From JACJXW01 sp964418125 (lineage in GTDB: Bacteria; Bacteroidota; Bacteroidia; Chitinophagales; Saprospiraceae): DNA of 64,000 nucleotides. The notes beneath the pieces are model-generated. The model searched no databases. It saw only the letters and a program-made list of their open reading frames with translations, and was not told where the DNA came from. Of the stretch, positions 56,964 to 64,000 are shown piece after piece (the first letter of the stretch is position 1; the number at the start of each line of letters is the position of its first letter). A program made the position numbers and the translations under genes. Where the stretch lies: contig CAYQKY010000009.1 in NCBI GenBank assembly GCA_964418125.1, positions 34,530-98,529 of the forward strand, in the 5' to 3' direction.

Positions 56964-58448
56964 ATGTTGGTAAAATTTATCTATCCTATCACTGATGTGC
57001 GTCCTTTCCTGGACGACCCCACGCACCACATTAAGGTTCCGGCCTTGGCTACACCAAATTTGACCAATTTTGTACGTGACTTTGGCTCTTTCAAGGTTAA
57101 ACGGAAAAAGTGGGAAGGCCTCCCTGAAGAGTACTTCTGCACCGCATACCACAGCCTCAGAATTCCTGGCCTGAAGAAACTCGCCATACCGGCTGGAGAC
57201 AAAACCCTTTATCCCAACCTCCTGGTACGCCGGCTTTACCACAGTTGGAGCAACGATTACGAATTCTTTTTCTATTGGGTGGAAGTAACCTTTGGCCTCG
57301 TAGATCCAACCAACCCCGATGCAGGCCTGCAAATGGACGAAAAGGGTTTGATAGAGGCTCTGAACCAATTGGTGCAGATACAGGCAAACGTACCGGTTTT
57401 TGAGGAAAATAAGGCAAATGGGAAAGAGCCCAAAAAGAAGAAGTTTAAACCCTATAACCTGGGTAACGCCGGGCCGGGTTTGGCCAACCTCTTCCTCCAC
57501 TCCAGCAGCCGCTATCGGGCGCATGCTAACCTTCAGAAGTGGTGGGTTCGTTCCGGCCTGCCTATGGTAGTTGTCCACTGCCGCGAGGACGACCTGATAA
57601 ATCGGCCTCGGCAGTTTCATCCAATACATAAAACGGGATTGCCCGAAATTTACCTCGACTACTGCCGGCTGCCCTTCCGCCGGCTTTTCCTCCATACGTG
57701 GTTACTCCGAAACCAGGGCACAAACCCCATTTTCGAGGTTGGCGCTCACCACCGCCTTCAGCAACGGCTGTCTCAACTTTTTACCGAATATGAACACTAC
57801 AAACAAATTGTGGAAGCGATCGCCTATGAGCAACTGAAATGCCCCGCTTTCACTGAAAAGAAAGACCGCCTGACCCGTTATCTCAACCGTAGCGTAGACC
57901 TCCTGACACGGCCAAAGTACAACGGCATCAAGCAGGAAGAAATATTAGCTCAATTTGCGCCCGGCTACCGGGACTTCCTGACGAAAAACGAACTGGATCG
58001 TTTTATTCAACAACTTGAAGATGCCAGGATCAACATTCTAAGAAAGGCCGTCAACTTTACCGTCACAGGTGGTAAACAATCAGTTCCTCTTGACCACCAT
58101 GGAAGAGGGCTGATCGATCCGAAACGCGGCGGCGCCGCCTCCTTGGACACTATCTCAAACTCATCTTTGAAAGAAGAACTGGAGAGGCTAAGAATTCGTA
58201 TTGCCAAAGGGGAGCTTGCTTTGGCCTTTGATACTCTCCAATCCTTAATCAACCGGGCCAATGCTCTTGAAGGGGAGGCAAGAGATGAACTGCTCCTCCT
58301 TTGTTACAGGCACTCTCATCTGGAAAAAGAAAAGAGGGATGGGGTCCTTTCTGAGGGCGATTCCATCAAAGCATACAACCGCCTTGCGAAAGACTTTTTG
58401 AATAGTATCAGGGTGATAGTTCCAAATTTGTCAATGACGAGTTGCTAG
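56964..58448 (+). CDS. Unknown protein with C-terminal effector-associated-domain-like region
   Basis: 494 residues. The first ~410 residues (for example PITDVRPFLDDPTHHIKVPA, YFCTAYHSLRIPG, NAGPGLANLFLHSSSRYRAH) match no family I know; repeated His, Arg and Trp and absence of a signal peptide suggest a cytoplasmic enzyme-like or sensor domain. The last ~85 residues read SLKEELERLRIRIAKGELAL then ELLLLCYRHSHLEKEKRDGV then LSEGDSIKAYNRLAKDFLNSI. This is the pattern of effector-associated domains (EAD11-like: I/L-x-x-G-E, an R-Y/H-x-x-L block, then G-x-I/L-S-x-E and N-R-I/L), the adaptor modules that link sensors, ATPases and effectors in conflict systems of multicellular bacteria. Sits next to broken mobile-element DNA. 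Confidence 0.6.
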   Translation: MLVKFIYPITDVRPFLDDPTHHIKVPALATPNLTNFVRDFGSFKVKRKKWEGLPEEYFCTAYHSLRIPGLKKLAIPAGDKTLYPNLLVRRLYHSWSNDYEFFFYWVEVTFGLVDPTNPDAGLQMDEKGLIEALNQLVQIQANVPVFEENKANGKEPKKKKFKPYNLGNAGPGLANLFLHSSSRYRAHANLQKWWVRSGLPMVVVHCREDDLINRPRQFHPIHKTGLPEIYLDYCRLPFRRLFLHTWLLRNQGTNPIFEVGAHHRLQQRLSQLFTEYEHYKQIVEAIAYEQLKCPAFTEKKDRLTRYLNRSVDLLTRPKYNGIKQEEILAQFAPGYRDFLTKNELDRFIQQLEDARINILRKAVNFTVTGGKQSVPLDHHGRGLIDPKRGGAASLDTISNSSLKEELERLRIRIAKGELALAFDTLQSLINRANALEGEARDELLLLCYRHSHLEKEKRDGVLSEGDSIKAYNRLAKDFLNSIRVIVPNLSMTSC

Positions 58449-58460
58449 TGTAAGCGGAAC

Positions 58461-58553
58461 GAAGCGCTTCTCCAGCGGCGCGGCGCAACTGCCCACATAG
58501 TAGCGGTTCAGGGTTCGGGAGTAGAGGATGTAGCACTGATACGTATGTCCTGG
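58461..58553 (-). pseudogene. Truncated GIY-YIG nuclease reading frame
   Basis: Minus-strand translation reads YQCYILYSRTLNRYYVGSC then LEKRF: the start of a GIY-YIG domain (Y-I-L, Y-V-G motif pair), then it degenerates and stops at 58431. The frame is open upstream through the terminator without an ATG. Bacteroidota genomes often carry small GIY-YIG frames directly downstream of tRNA genes, so this is a remnant of the original tRNA flank, cut by the EAD-like gene's insertion. Inference. Confidence 0.6.
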
Positions 58554-58555
58554 AA

Positions 58556-58598
58556 TAAAAAAAGGGATTAAAAAACCGTTCTGGTTTTTTAATCCCTT
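58556..58598 (-). terminator. Perfect hairpin terminator downstream of the displaced tRNA end
   Basis: Plus-strand GGGATTAAAAAACC (58564-58577) and GGTTTTTTAATCCC (58583-58596) form a 14-base perfect stem with a 5-base loop. Read on the minus strand the hairpin is followed by TTTTTTT. It fits the terminator of the tRNA gene whose 3' half lies beside it. Confidence 0.9.
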
Positions 58599-58608
58599 TA
58601 CACTTTCG

Positions 58609-58655
58609 TGGGCGCAGATGGATTCGAACCAACGACCCCCTGCTTGTAAGGCATA
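58609..58655 (-). pseudogene. tRNA-Val(UAC) 3' half, putative attachment site of the integrative element
   Basis: On the minus strand the sequence runs from the anticodon loop CTTACAA (anticodon TAC), through stem GCAGG, a variable region, GTTGG and the TTCGAAT T-loop with CCATC, to the acceptor strand TGCGCCCA (discriminator A at 58609), with no encoded CCA. One T-stem pair (T-T) is mismatched. No 5' half follows to the right; the sequence diverges just after the anticodon stem. This is the usual result of a tyrosine recombinase inserting into a tRNA anticodon or T-arm: the intact tRNA should be rebuilt at the far end of the element, outside this window. Inference. Confidence 0.75.
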
Positions 58656-58801
58656 TAGCCATTTTGTTTCCTATAGACTATTTTTTATTTTATTTTATTG
58701 ATTATCAACTATATATATAGTCTACTTTTTGATTACACTTGCCTTTTATTGCATTTTTTTGCTAAATTTGTTTCACCTATGTTTCACTAAAATAGCGCTC
58801 T

Positions 58802-60010
58802 ATGGCAAGCGTGAAGATCGTACAAAAAGACAAACCCCTCAAAAGCGGGCTCTTCCCCATCTACCTCCGTATCATCAAAGACCGGAAGCTCAAGCGCATA
58901 TCCCTCGGCTTTTCCTGCCGGAAAGACCAGTGGGATGAAAAAAAGGAAGTATTCAGGCGGAACTTCGACAACCATAAGAAGCGGAACCTCATCATCACCG
59001 AAGCAAAAGCCAGAGCGCTGCGCATCATCGACGACTTCACAGCAGAAGGGAAAGGCTTTACCCTGGCGCAATTTGAGGAGCGCTTCAGAGGCAAGCCCAA
59101 CGCCCAGCAGGCTTCTTTGAAAGATTTCTGGATGGAAAGGATCTCTGACCTTGAGCGCAGCGGCAAAACCGGCAACGCCCAGGTTTATGAGGAGACGATG
59201 CACTCCTTCTTTAGCTTCACCGGAGACGCTGACATCAGGTTCTCTGACATTACCCCGGGCTTGTTAAGCAAATACGAAGTTTACCTCCGGGAGCGCAATG
59301 GCACAGACGGAGGCATAAGCGTCCGCATGCGCACCATTCGAGCGCTGTACAATCTGGCCATCCGCAACCGGCTGGCCAGCAAAGAAAACTACCCCTTTGA
59401 CGAATACAAAATATCGAAGCTCAAACCGCAGAGCAGAAAGATCGCACTCACCCGAGAAGAGGTCCGGAAAATAGAAGCACTGGATATTGAGCAGTACCCC
59501 CACCTCGCAGATACCAAACACTTCTTTGTGTTCAGCTACTACACCCATGGCATGAACTTCATCGACGTTATGAAATTGAAGTGGGCCAACATCACCAATG
59601 GCAAGATCCACTACCGGCGCTCCAAGACAGGCACCTGGCAACTGACGGCCATCCTTCCCCCCGTCCAGGGCATTCTGGATTACTACGAGATCCACTATCC
59701 GGAAACCAGCTTTATCTTCCCCTTTATGGGAAAGGAAAACCTCACCAGGAAGCAGGTACTCTACAGAAAGAAAAAAATGCTCAAGCAAATCAACCGGGAG
59801 CTGAAAGAGATCGCAAAGATCCTCGGTATTCAGAGCAATTTAAGCTCCTATGTTACCCGCCACAGCTTTGCCACCAACCTGAAGTTTGCCGGTGTTTCCA
59901 CCGAGATCATCAGTGAAAGTTTGGGGCATTCCAATGTCAAGATCACGGAAACATATCTGAAATCCTTTGAAAATAACATCATCGATGAAGCGGTGAAGAA
60001 ACTCCTGTGA
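58802..60010 (+). CDS. Tyrosine recombinase (phage-type integrase)
   Basis: 402 residues. N-terminal arm-binding domain (VKIVQKDKPLKSGLFPIYLR, Phage_int_SAM-like ERISDLERSGKTGNAQVYEE, residues ~1-200) and catalytic domain. Late active-site residues: R-H in SYVTRHSFATNL (around 350), GHSN (SLGHSNVKITE) and Tyr in TETYLKSFEN (around 382). The first Arg box normally reads R-G or G-x-R; here YYTHGMNFIDVMKLKW has no Arg in that place, as in some Bacteroidota integrases (e.g. CTnDOT-type) that lack it. Likely integrates the element at the tRNA; stops 5 bases before the next gene. Confidence 0.9.
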   Translation: MASVKIVQKDKPLKSGLFPIYLRIIKDRKLKRISLGFSCRKDQWDEKKEVFRRNFDNHKKRNLIITEAKARALRIIDDFTAEGKGFTLAQFEERFRGKPNAQQASLKDFWMERISDLERSGKTGNAQVYEETMHSFFSFTGDADIRFSDITPGLLSKYEVYLRERNGTDGGISVRMRTIRALYNLAIRNRLASKENYPFDEYKISKLKPQSRKIALTREEVRKIEALDIEQYPHLADTKHFFVFSYYTHGMNFIDVMKLKWANITNGKIHYRRSKTGTWQLTAILPPVQGILDYYEIHYPETSFIFPFMGKENLTRKQVLYRKKKMLKQINRELKEIAKILGIQSNLSSYVTRHSFATNLKFAGVSTEIISESLGHSNVKITETYLKSFENNIIDEAVKKLL

Positions 60011-60014
60011 AAAG

Positions 60015-60569
60015 ATGAACCCTATGGTATTAAAACCCGGGCTGGGGAAGGCTTCCGGAAAGCCGCCCTTCAGGCCACAGAACACCCCCAATGCACCAAG
60101 GCTCCTCCTGATCGCGCTGATGGCATGCCTTATTGGCGGACTGACGCTCTACATGAGCAAAGACAAGCCTTCGCCAGTAATCGAAGAGGGCGGCGAAAAG
60201 AAGCTGGCGCCCTGGCGGCAGGAGAAGCTCGACAAAGAACTGGAACAACTGGAAAATGCCGAAGTGTATGTTCTGTTGGCCCGGGAGCCGGGGAAATTCC
60301 CCTGCTACCATTGCCCGGAGCGAGATTTCGAAATTTTTCTTAATTTAGGAGAAGTCTGGCGCTATGGTGTGACGACTCAAAGCGAAGCGGGGCGTTATCC
60401 AATGGGATTGCCTGTAGAGGGTTTAACCTACAGGGTCTTGTACAGGGGCCCCTTGCAGGAATGCCTTAAGCGAGAAAAGTTGTACATTTACAACTACGCT
60501 TTGCTGCCCGAGAACGTAAAGCGCAATCCACCTTTGATCCGGCCTCCCGGCAATAAAAGAGACAATTGA
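60015..60569 (+). CDS. Candidate membrane-anchored toxin with URI/GIY-YIG-like C-terminal domain
   Basis: 184 residues. N-terminal membrane helix (LLLIALMACLIGGLTLYM, ~30-47), charged linker (EKKLAPWRQEKLDKELEQLE), then C-terminal domain: VYVLLAREPGKFPCYHCPER, LGEVWRYGVTTQSEAGRYPMG and LYIYNYALLPENVKRNPPLI ending PPGNK. The W-x-Y-G-x-T-T-x-x-x-G-R-Y strand-turn and the terminal PPGN resemble toxin domains at the ends of Bacteroidota RHS-type proteins, thought to be URI/GIY-YIG nucleases. Identification rests on motif memory, so moderate. It starts 5 bases after the integrase and is followed at 1 base by an immunity-like gene. Confidence 0.5.
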   Translation: MNPMVLKPGLGKASGKPPFRPQNTPNAPRLLLIALMACLIGGLTLYMSKDKPSPVIEEGGEKKLAPWRQEKLDKELEQLENAEVYVLLAREPGKFPCYHCPERDFEIFLNLGEVWRYGVTTQSEAGRYPMGLPVEGLTYRVLYRGPLQECLKREKLYIYNYALLPENVKRNPPLIRPPGNKRDN

Positions 60570-60570
60570 T

Positions 60571-60999
60571 ATGAAAGAAAAACAATGGCCGCCAATATGG
60601 ATAGGAACCGAAGCCTTCCATACCATCGGAAATAAGGACCTCAAAGTGACAGCTCTTCAGGAGGCGCTTAACAAGCACCTGTCTCTTAAAGATTACGGGG
60701 CAGGCATCCGGGAGCTTCGCTTCATCGCAGTCGTCATGCCCAAAGACGATACCCTCCATCCGGATGATACCCGGTATGCATCCCGTTTACACCGCCTGAG
60801 CCTGTGGAGAAACCTCGACTACGAACAGGCCACCGACACATCTGAGGAAGGCTTCCTGCAGATGGTAGCGCTGGCGTTCTTGAAGGCCATCAGCGAGATC
60901 CCTTCTCTGAGCATCAGCCGTTTCGACAGTGACGCTTTTTATAAAGACGCCGCTCAGGCGCTGAAAGAGGAAGGATATCTTCAGCATTCCGCCGCCTGA
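60571..60999 (+). CDS. Immunity-like protein paired with the candidate toxin
   Basis: 142 residues. No signal peptide. Mixed alpha-beta with IWIGTEAFHTIGN, DYGAGIRELRFIAVVMPKDD and LEKISEI-type helices (LALAFLKAISEIPSLSISRFDSD). Small size, acidity, position one base after the toxin-like gene and the WIG-T-E start are reminiscent of immunity proteins such as Imm44-like ones; I cannot confirm the family. Translational coupling to the upstream gene is likely. Confidence 0.45.
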   Translation: MKEKQWPPIWIGTEAFHTIGNKDLKVTALQEALNKHLSLKDYGAGIRELRFIAVVMPKDDTLHPDDTRYASRLHRLSLWRNLDYEQATDTSEEGFLQMVALAFLKAISEIPSLSISRFDSDAFYKDAAQALKEEGYLQHSAA

Positions 61000-61094
61000 A
61001 TAAGGCAGGCGTAACCAATCGCTTTAATAAACATTTTCCGAGAGCAGCTCTCTCTCGTTTTCCTTAATGCCTCCCAGGCCAATAACCGGGTTGT

Positions 61095-62006
61095 ATGGAA
61101 AATTATGATCCCCGTTTTGAATTGGATGCCTTTCAGGTTTTTCACACACTGATGTATAAGGATGGCGCCTATCCGGAAAACAACGAAAAAGACCTCCCGT
61201 TCCTAAACGTGCTCAGCAACGCATTGCAGGAATACATTCTGAAGAATCACGCTGAAGAGCTGGTTTTCGCCGTCCGGAGCAATGATCCGGGATATTTTGA
61301 ACAGAAGCAGTTTGAATTCTTTGGCTACCCCAAAGACAGGTTTCCGCTCCCTGATTTCTTCATTGCCGAAGACAAGCTTTTCCATTATTTCCATGTGCAA
61401 CACAAGGGGAAGAAAAAGATCTTCCCTCAGTGGCTGCTCACCCCTGAAGACCCCATCTATGCAATATGCTTTGTCTATAAATTACGGCATTTACCCTCTG
61501 GCGAACTCAAAGAATTTCTCCAATATCATCAGCTGTTATCCGCCATTGATTTCGACGATTTCTGGAAACGCATCCGGCTTGATTACCAGCCCCTGCTCAA
61601 AGACAAAGTTTGGGAGTATCTGGATTACATTTATTCTTCAATTCAGGGAACGCCTTCACCGAATGAATTGTCCACTTCAGACTTCGAAATGACTAAAGCC
61701 CAGCAGGTAATTCTACTGTACTTCCTCTTTGAAAGTGAAGGCATCCAGTTAAGAAATGGTGGACATATGCCAATGGCTACTGCACTGCTCCACGCTTTAA
61801 CAGGCTCCCGCTTTACCAGCTTTCAAAACTCAAATATCTATAAGCTCGTCCGAAAAGCCCCCCTAGTGAAATCTGACTCAAAATTGCTCGATGACTTCAA
61901 GGTTGTCCGGAACCATTTGAAACGGCTTAAGCAGGACAAAGCTGTGGCAATCCTTGAACAATACTATAAAGAGACACTAGACGAACTTGGCTTGCCAGAA
62001 GAGTAA
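61095..62006 (+). CDS. Element-associated protein of unknown function
   Basis: 303 residues. N-terminal region FELDAFQVFHTLMYKDGAYP, middle KLFHYFHVQHKGKKKIFP, and a C-terminal helical domain (TKAQQVILLYFLFESEGIQL, TALLHALTGSRFTSFQNSNIYKLV, LLDDFKVVRNHLKRLKQDKA). The C-terminal domain recurs in unannotated proteins directly before excisionase-like genes of Bacteroidota integrative elements; that recollection is not verified here. No catalytic motif, no signal peptide. Confidence 0.5.
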   Translation: MENYDPRFELDAFQVFHTLMYKDGAYPENNEKDLPFLNVLSNALQEYILKNHAEELVFAVRSNDPGYFEQKQFEFFGYPKDRFPLPDFFIAEDKLFHYFHVQHKGKKKIFPQWLLTPEDPIYAICFVYKLRHLPSGELKEFLQYHQLLSAIDFDDFWKRIRLDYQPLLKDKVWEYLDYIYSSIQGTPSPNELSTSDFEMTKAQQVILLYFLFESEGIQLRNGGHMPMATALLHALTGSRFTSFQNSNIYKLVRKAPLVKSDSKLLDDFKVVRNHLKRLKQDKAVAILEQYYKETLDELGLPEE

Positions 62007-62105
62007 TTCTCAAAAAAATGAAAAAATAGGTCCCCACCTACAACCCCACCTACAACTGTTTCTCCCTATAGCTTTGCCTCAGTTCAAAAAACAATTGATC
62101 GAGTT

Positions 62106-62471
62106 ATGGAGAAAAAGGTATTTATCGAGATTTCATTACGAGAATTAAGGCAGATAGTCCGTGAGGAATGCCATTCTGCATTGCAACTTCGGAAGGATAG
62201 CTCTTCCACTAATCACAATGAGGCCAAGCAAATCATGAGCATCGCTGACGCCTGTAGGTATCTCGATCTCAGCAAATCAACTATCTACAAACTGACGAGC
62301 CAGGGGGCTATTCCTCACCGTAAGCCTGGGAAAAGACTGTACTTCATAAAGACTGAGCTCGATGCCTGGGTTGAAAAAAGCAAAGTCAATGGGCAGGACG
62401 ACCTCCGTCGGGAGTTAGAACAGCATCTCCACAAAAACGGAAGGAATTCGGCCAGTCTCGAAAATGGATGA
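62106..62471 (+). CDS. Excisionase-like helix-turn-helix protein
   Basis: 121 residues. HTH_17/MerR-type DNA-binding domain in the centre: IMSIADACRYLDLSKSTIYKLTSQGAIPHRKPGKRLYFIKTELDAWVEKSK. N-terminal helix (VFIEISLRELRQIVREECHSAL) may be a coiled-coil dimerisation segment. Recombination directionality factors with this fold control integrase direction. Next to the DUF3987 gene on the same strand. Standard for integrative elements. Confidence 0.8.
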   Translation: MEKKVFIEISLRELRQIVREECHSALQLRKDSSSTNHNEAKQIMSIADACRYLDLSKSTIYKLTSQGAIPHRKPGKRLYFIKTELDAWVEKSKVNGQDDLRRELEQHLHKNGRNSASLENG

Positions 62472-62530
62472 TTGTCTCTCAATGATCATACCTGATAAAT
62501 AATCCTGCCCCCAGTTTGACAAGCAAAAAA

Positions 62531-62560
62531 GGGTCGAGCAATCGCCGCTCAACCCTTTTA
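62531..62560 (+). terminator. Weak hairpin between HTH and DUF3987 genes
   Basis: GGGTCGAGC (62531-62539) / GCTCAACCC (62547-62555), one mismatch, followed by TTTT. Might attenuate read-through into the ATPase gene. Confidence 0.4.
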
Positions 62561-62572
62561 AAAGCAAAATTT

Positions 62573-63946
62573 ATGAATTTTAAAAATACTAATTTTCCTC
62601 GAGCAACCATAACTGCTGAGGAACTAAATCAAGATATCAATCGTCATACATCTGATCAGCCGCAGCCGCAGACCAATGCTTATAGCATACAAAGATCAAA
62701 CTTTCCCGACGTCCTGCCACCATCCCTTCACCTACTCATTGAGGAAGCAGAAGCCGCCTTGGGCATTCCACGGGATTATTTTGCAACGTCAATGATTTTT
62801 GCCGCTTCGGCTGCCATTGGTAATTCCGTCCTACTCCAAATCAAAGAAGGCAGTGTACACAGAGCCAATATTTTTTTGATCCTGGTCGGGAATCCTAACT
62901 GCAACAAGAGCGGCGCATTAAGTCTTGCCTTACAGCCTATTCAAAAGAAGGATGAAAAGGAGTTTAAAGCCTTTCAAGCCAAAATAGCCTCTTATGACAA
63001 GGAGGAAGGCGGGCAAAAACCGGTCCTGAAAAAGCATCTTTTAAGTGATACTACTCCGGAGGCACTTGCGGCAACACATATGAATAACTTACGCGGGGTG
63101 GCTATATACCGGGACGAAGCCGCTGGATGGTTTAAATCCTTTAATCAATATAGCAAGGGAGCAGAACAGGAAATGTGGCTTCAGATTTGGAGCGGAAAGC
63201 CAATAGATGTGACGAGAAAGACCAGTGCCCCCATTTACATCCGAAGGCCCTTCATTTCAGTAGTAGGAACTATTCAACCGAGCGTCATCGAGGAAATCAC
63301 CAAAGACAACCGTGCCAGCAACGGCTTCTTTGACCGCCTTCTATTCACCTGGCCGGATGGACTCGAAAAGCCCCTGTGGCAAGATAAGGAAATGCCCGAG
63401 GGTTTATTGAAACAGTACGCTGATGGAATAACCCAACTATTGGAGCTCTCTTTCAATAAAGAAGGAAAGCCCAATTATTTGAAGCCTGAACGAGCAGCCA
63501 AAGACCTGCTTTTTGAGTTCTTTAACGAGAAGAACAAAGGGCTTTGCGACAATAACGATAATGAACTACTACAAGGCCTACACGGCAAATTCGACCTCCA
63601 TACCCTCCGGCTCGCCTTGCTCCTGCAGATGCTCTGGTTCGCCTTTGAGGATAGCCCTCTCGATAAATTGCAATTATCCACTGCTGAGCGAGCCATAGAA
63701 TTGGCAGAATACTTCCGGGCCCAGTCCCTCAAAGTTTTCGACCGAATTCACAACGCTTCGGCTGTTGAAAAGCTGCCGGCCGACCGCCGCCGGGTGTACG
63801 AGGCGCTACCCGAAGAATTTCAAACCGGGGAGGGTGTAAAAATTGCCCAGAAAAGAGGCATGAGTGAGCGTGCTTTTAAGCGTTTTCTGAACTCCTCCGT
63901 TTTTGAGCGCATTGCCCGAGGCAAATGGGAAAAGCGCTATGAATAA
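62573..63946 (+). CDS. DUF3987 (primase/helicase-type) AAA ATPase
   Basis: 457 residues from the ATG at 62573; a TTG at 62516 is in frame but lies before the hairpin. Walker A is ILVGNPNCNKSGALSL (around residue 105; G-x-P-N-C-N-K-S, variant), Walker B-like GVAIYRDEAAGWFKSFNQY, then sensor-like PFISVVGTIQPSVIEE and arginine-rich NRASNGFFDRLLFTWPDG. C-terminal winged-helix tail (RRRVYEALPEEFQTGEGVKIAQKRGMSERAFKRFL). DUF3987 ATPases of plasmids and integrative elements act in replication or mobilisation, often with a separate primase, which is not in the window. Confidence 0.85.
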   Translation: MNFKNTNFPRATITAEELNQDINRHTSDQPQPQTNAYSIQRSNFPDVLPPSLHLLIEEAEAALGIPRDYFATSMIFAASAAIGNSVLLQIKEGSVHRANIFLILVGNPNCNKSGALSLALQPIQKKDEKEFKAFQAKIASYDKEEGGQKPVLKKHLLSDTTPEALAATHMNNLRGVAIYRDEAAGWFKSFNQYSKGAEQEMWLQIWSGKPIDVTRKTSAPIYIRRPFISVVGTIQPSVIEEITKDNRASNGFFDRLLFTWPDGLEKPLWQDKEMPEGLLKQYADGITQLLELSFNKEGKPNYLKPERAAKDLLFEFFNEKNKGLCDNNDNELLQGLHGKFDLHTLRLALLLQMLWFAFEDSPLDKLQLSTAERAIELAEYFRAQSLKVFDRIHNASAVEKLPADRRRVYEALPEEFQTGEGVKIAQKRGMSERAFKRFLNSSVFERIARGKWEKRYE

Positions 63947-64000
63947 GAGTTTGTTCAAATTTCGATGATGAGGCGAAAACGAGAAAATTTTGTTCTGAAC

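Larger units (their letters stand above)
58653..64000 (+). mobile_element. Left part of an integrative element inserted at a tRNA-Val gene
   Basis: Evidence: the displaced tRNA 3' half at 58609-58655, an adjacent tyrosine recombinase reading away from the site, an excisionase-like HTH protein, a DUF3987 ATPase, candidate toxin and immunity-like cargo, and lower-GC sequence than the surrounding chromosome. The right end is beyond the window. Boundary at 58653 is approximate. Confidence 0.7.

Noticed and set aside
58408..58662. 84-codon minus-strand frame across tRNA and terminator
   Set aside because: It is a different frame over the tRNA 3' half and terminator; the GIY-YIG similarity is in another frame.

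Overview
The window looks like chromosome from a GC-rich Bacteroidota bacterium, most likely of the Saprospiraceae/Lewinella type. The signs are TAnnTTTG-type -7 promoter boxes with an upstream TTG/TTTG, absence of Shine-Dalgarno sequences, three proteins with type IX secretion (T9SS) C-terminal sorting domains, SprB and GEVED repeats, a DUF3276 protein and a NagZ-serine hydrolase fusion. The taxonomic call is inference from gene content; no rRNA gene is present.

Layout. 1-15.7 kb: a truncated sortilin/BNR-repeat protein, a Lys-rich exported protein, a CPA1 Na+/H+ antiporter, a giant T9SS-exported subtilase, a DMT transporter, a GNAT enzyme coupled to a small membrane protein, a CotH-kinase/lamin-tail protein and a PlsC-like acyltransferase. 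15.8-16.7 kb: a Reeler-like T9SS protein. 16.7-24.7 kb: the most unusual block. Two tandem-DUF1508 (YegP-like) proteins, two small beta-rich proteins, a small Cys-containing protein and two convergent BTAD/SARP-type regulators with degenerate receiver domains occur as duplicated pairs among structured intergenic DNA. I regard this as a candidate undescribed module.

24.8-35.4 kb: a methyltransferase behind a heptamer repeat array, a MazEF-type toxin-antitoxin pair, a radical SAM protein, the NagZ-beta-lactamase-fold fusion, a TMTC-like membrane TPR protein, TesB thioesterase, a Uma2 nuclease and TrhO. 35.9-44.5 kb, all on the minus strand: tricorn protease and ACMSD (kynurenine pathway), then a DevBCA-like ABC exporter with its TolC. 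44.6-56.6 kb: a second T9SS subtilase, a GNAT, an aspartoacylase-like deacylase, an MsbA-like ABC exporter, RadC, DUF3276, RnpA, a degenerate FKBP-TPR protein and a GH92 mannosidase.

57-64 kb is accessory. A protein of unknown N-terminal function ends in a probable effector-associated domain, as in prokaryotic conflict systems. Next come a broken GIY-YIG reading frame and a displaced tRNA-Val 3' half with its terminator, which mark the left end of an integrative element. The element carries a tyrosine recombinase, a candidate URI/GIY-YIG-like toxin with an immunity-like partner, an unknown protein, an excisionase-like HTH protein and a DUF3987 helicase/primase-type ATPase, and it continues past the right edge.

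Most genes outside the accessory blocks are monocistronic or in short operons. Envelope function, secretion and polysaccharide or peptide degradation dominate.
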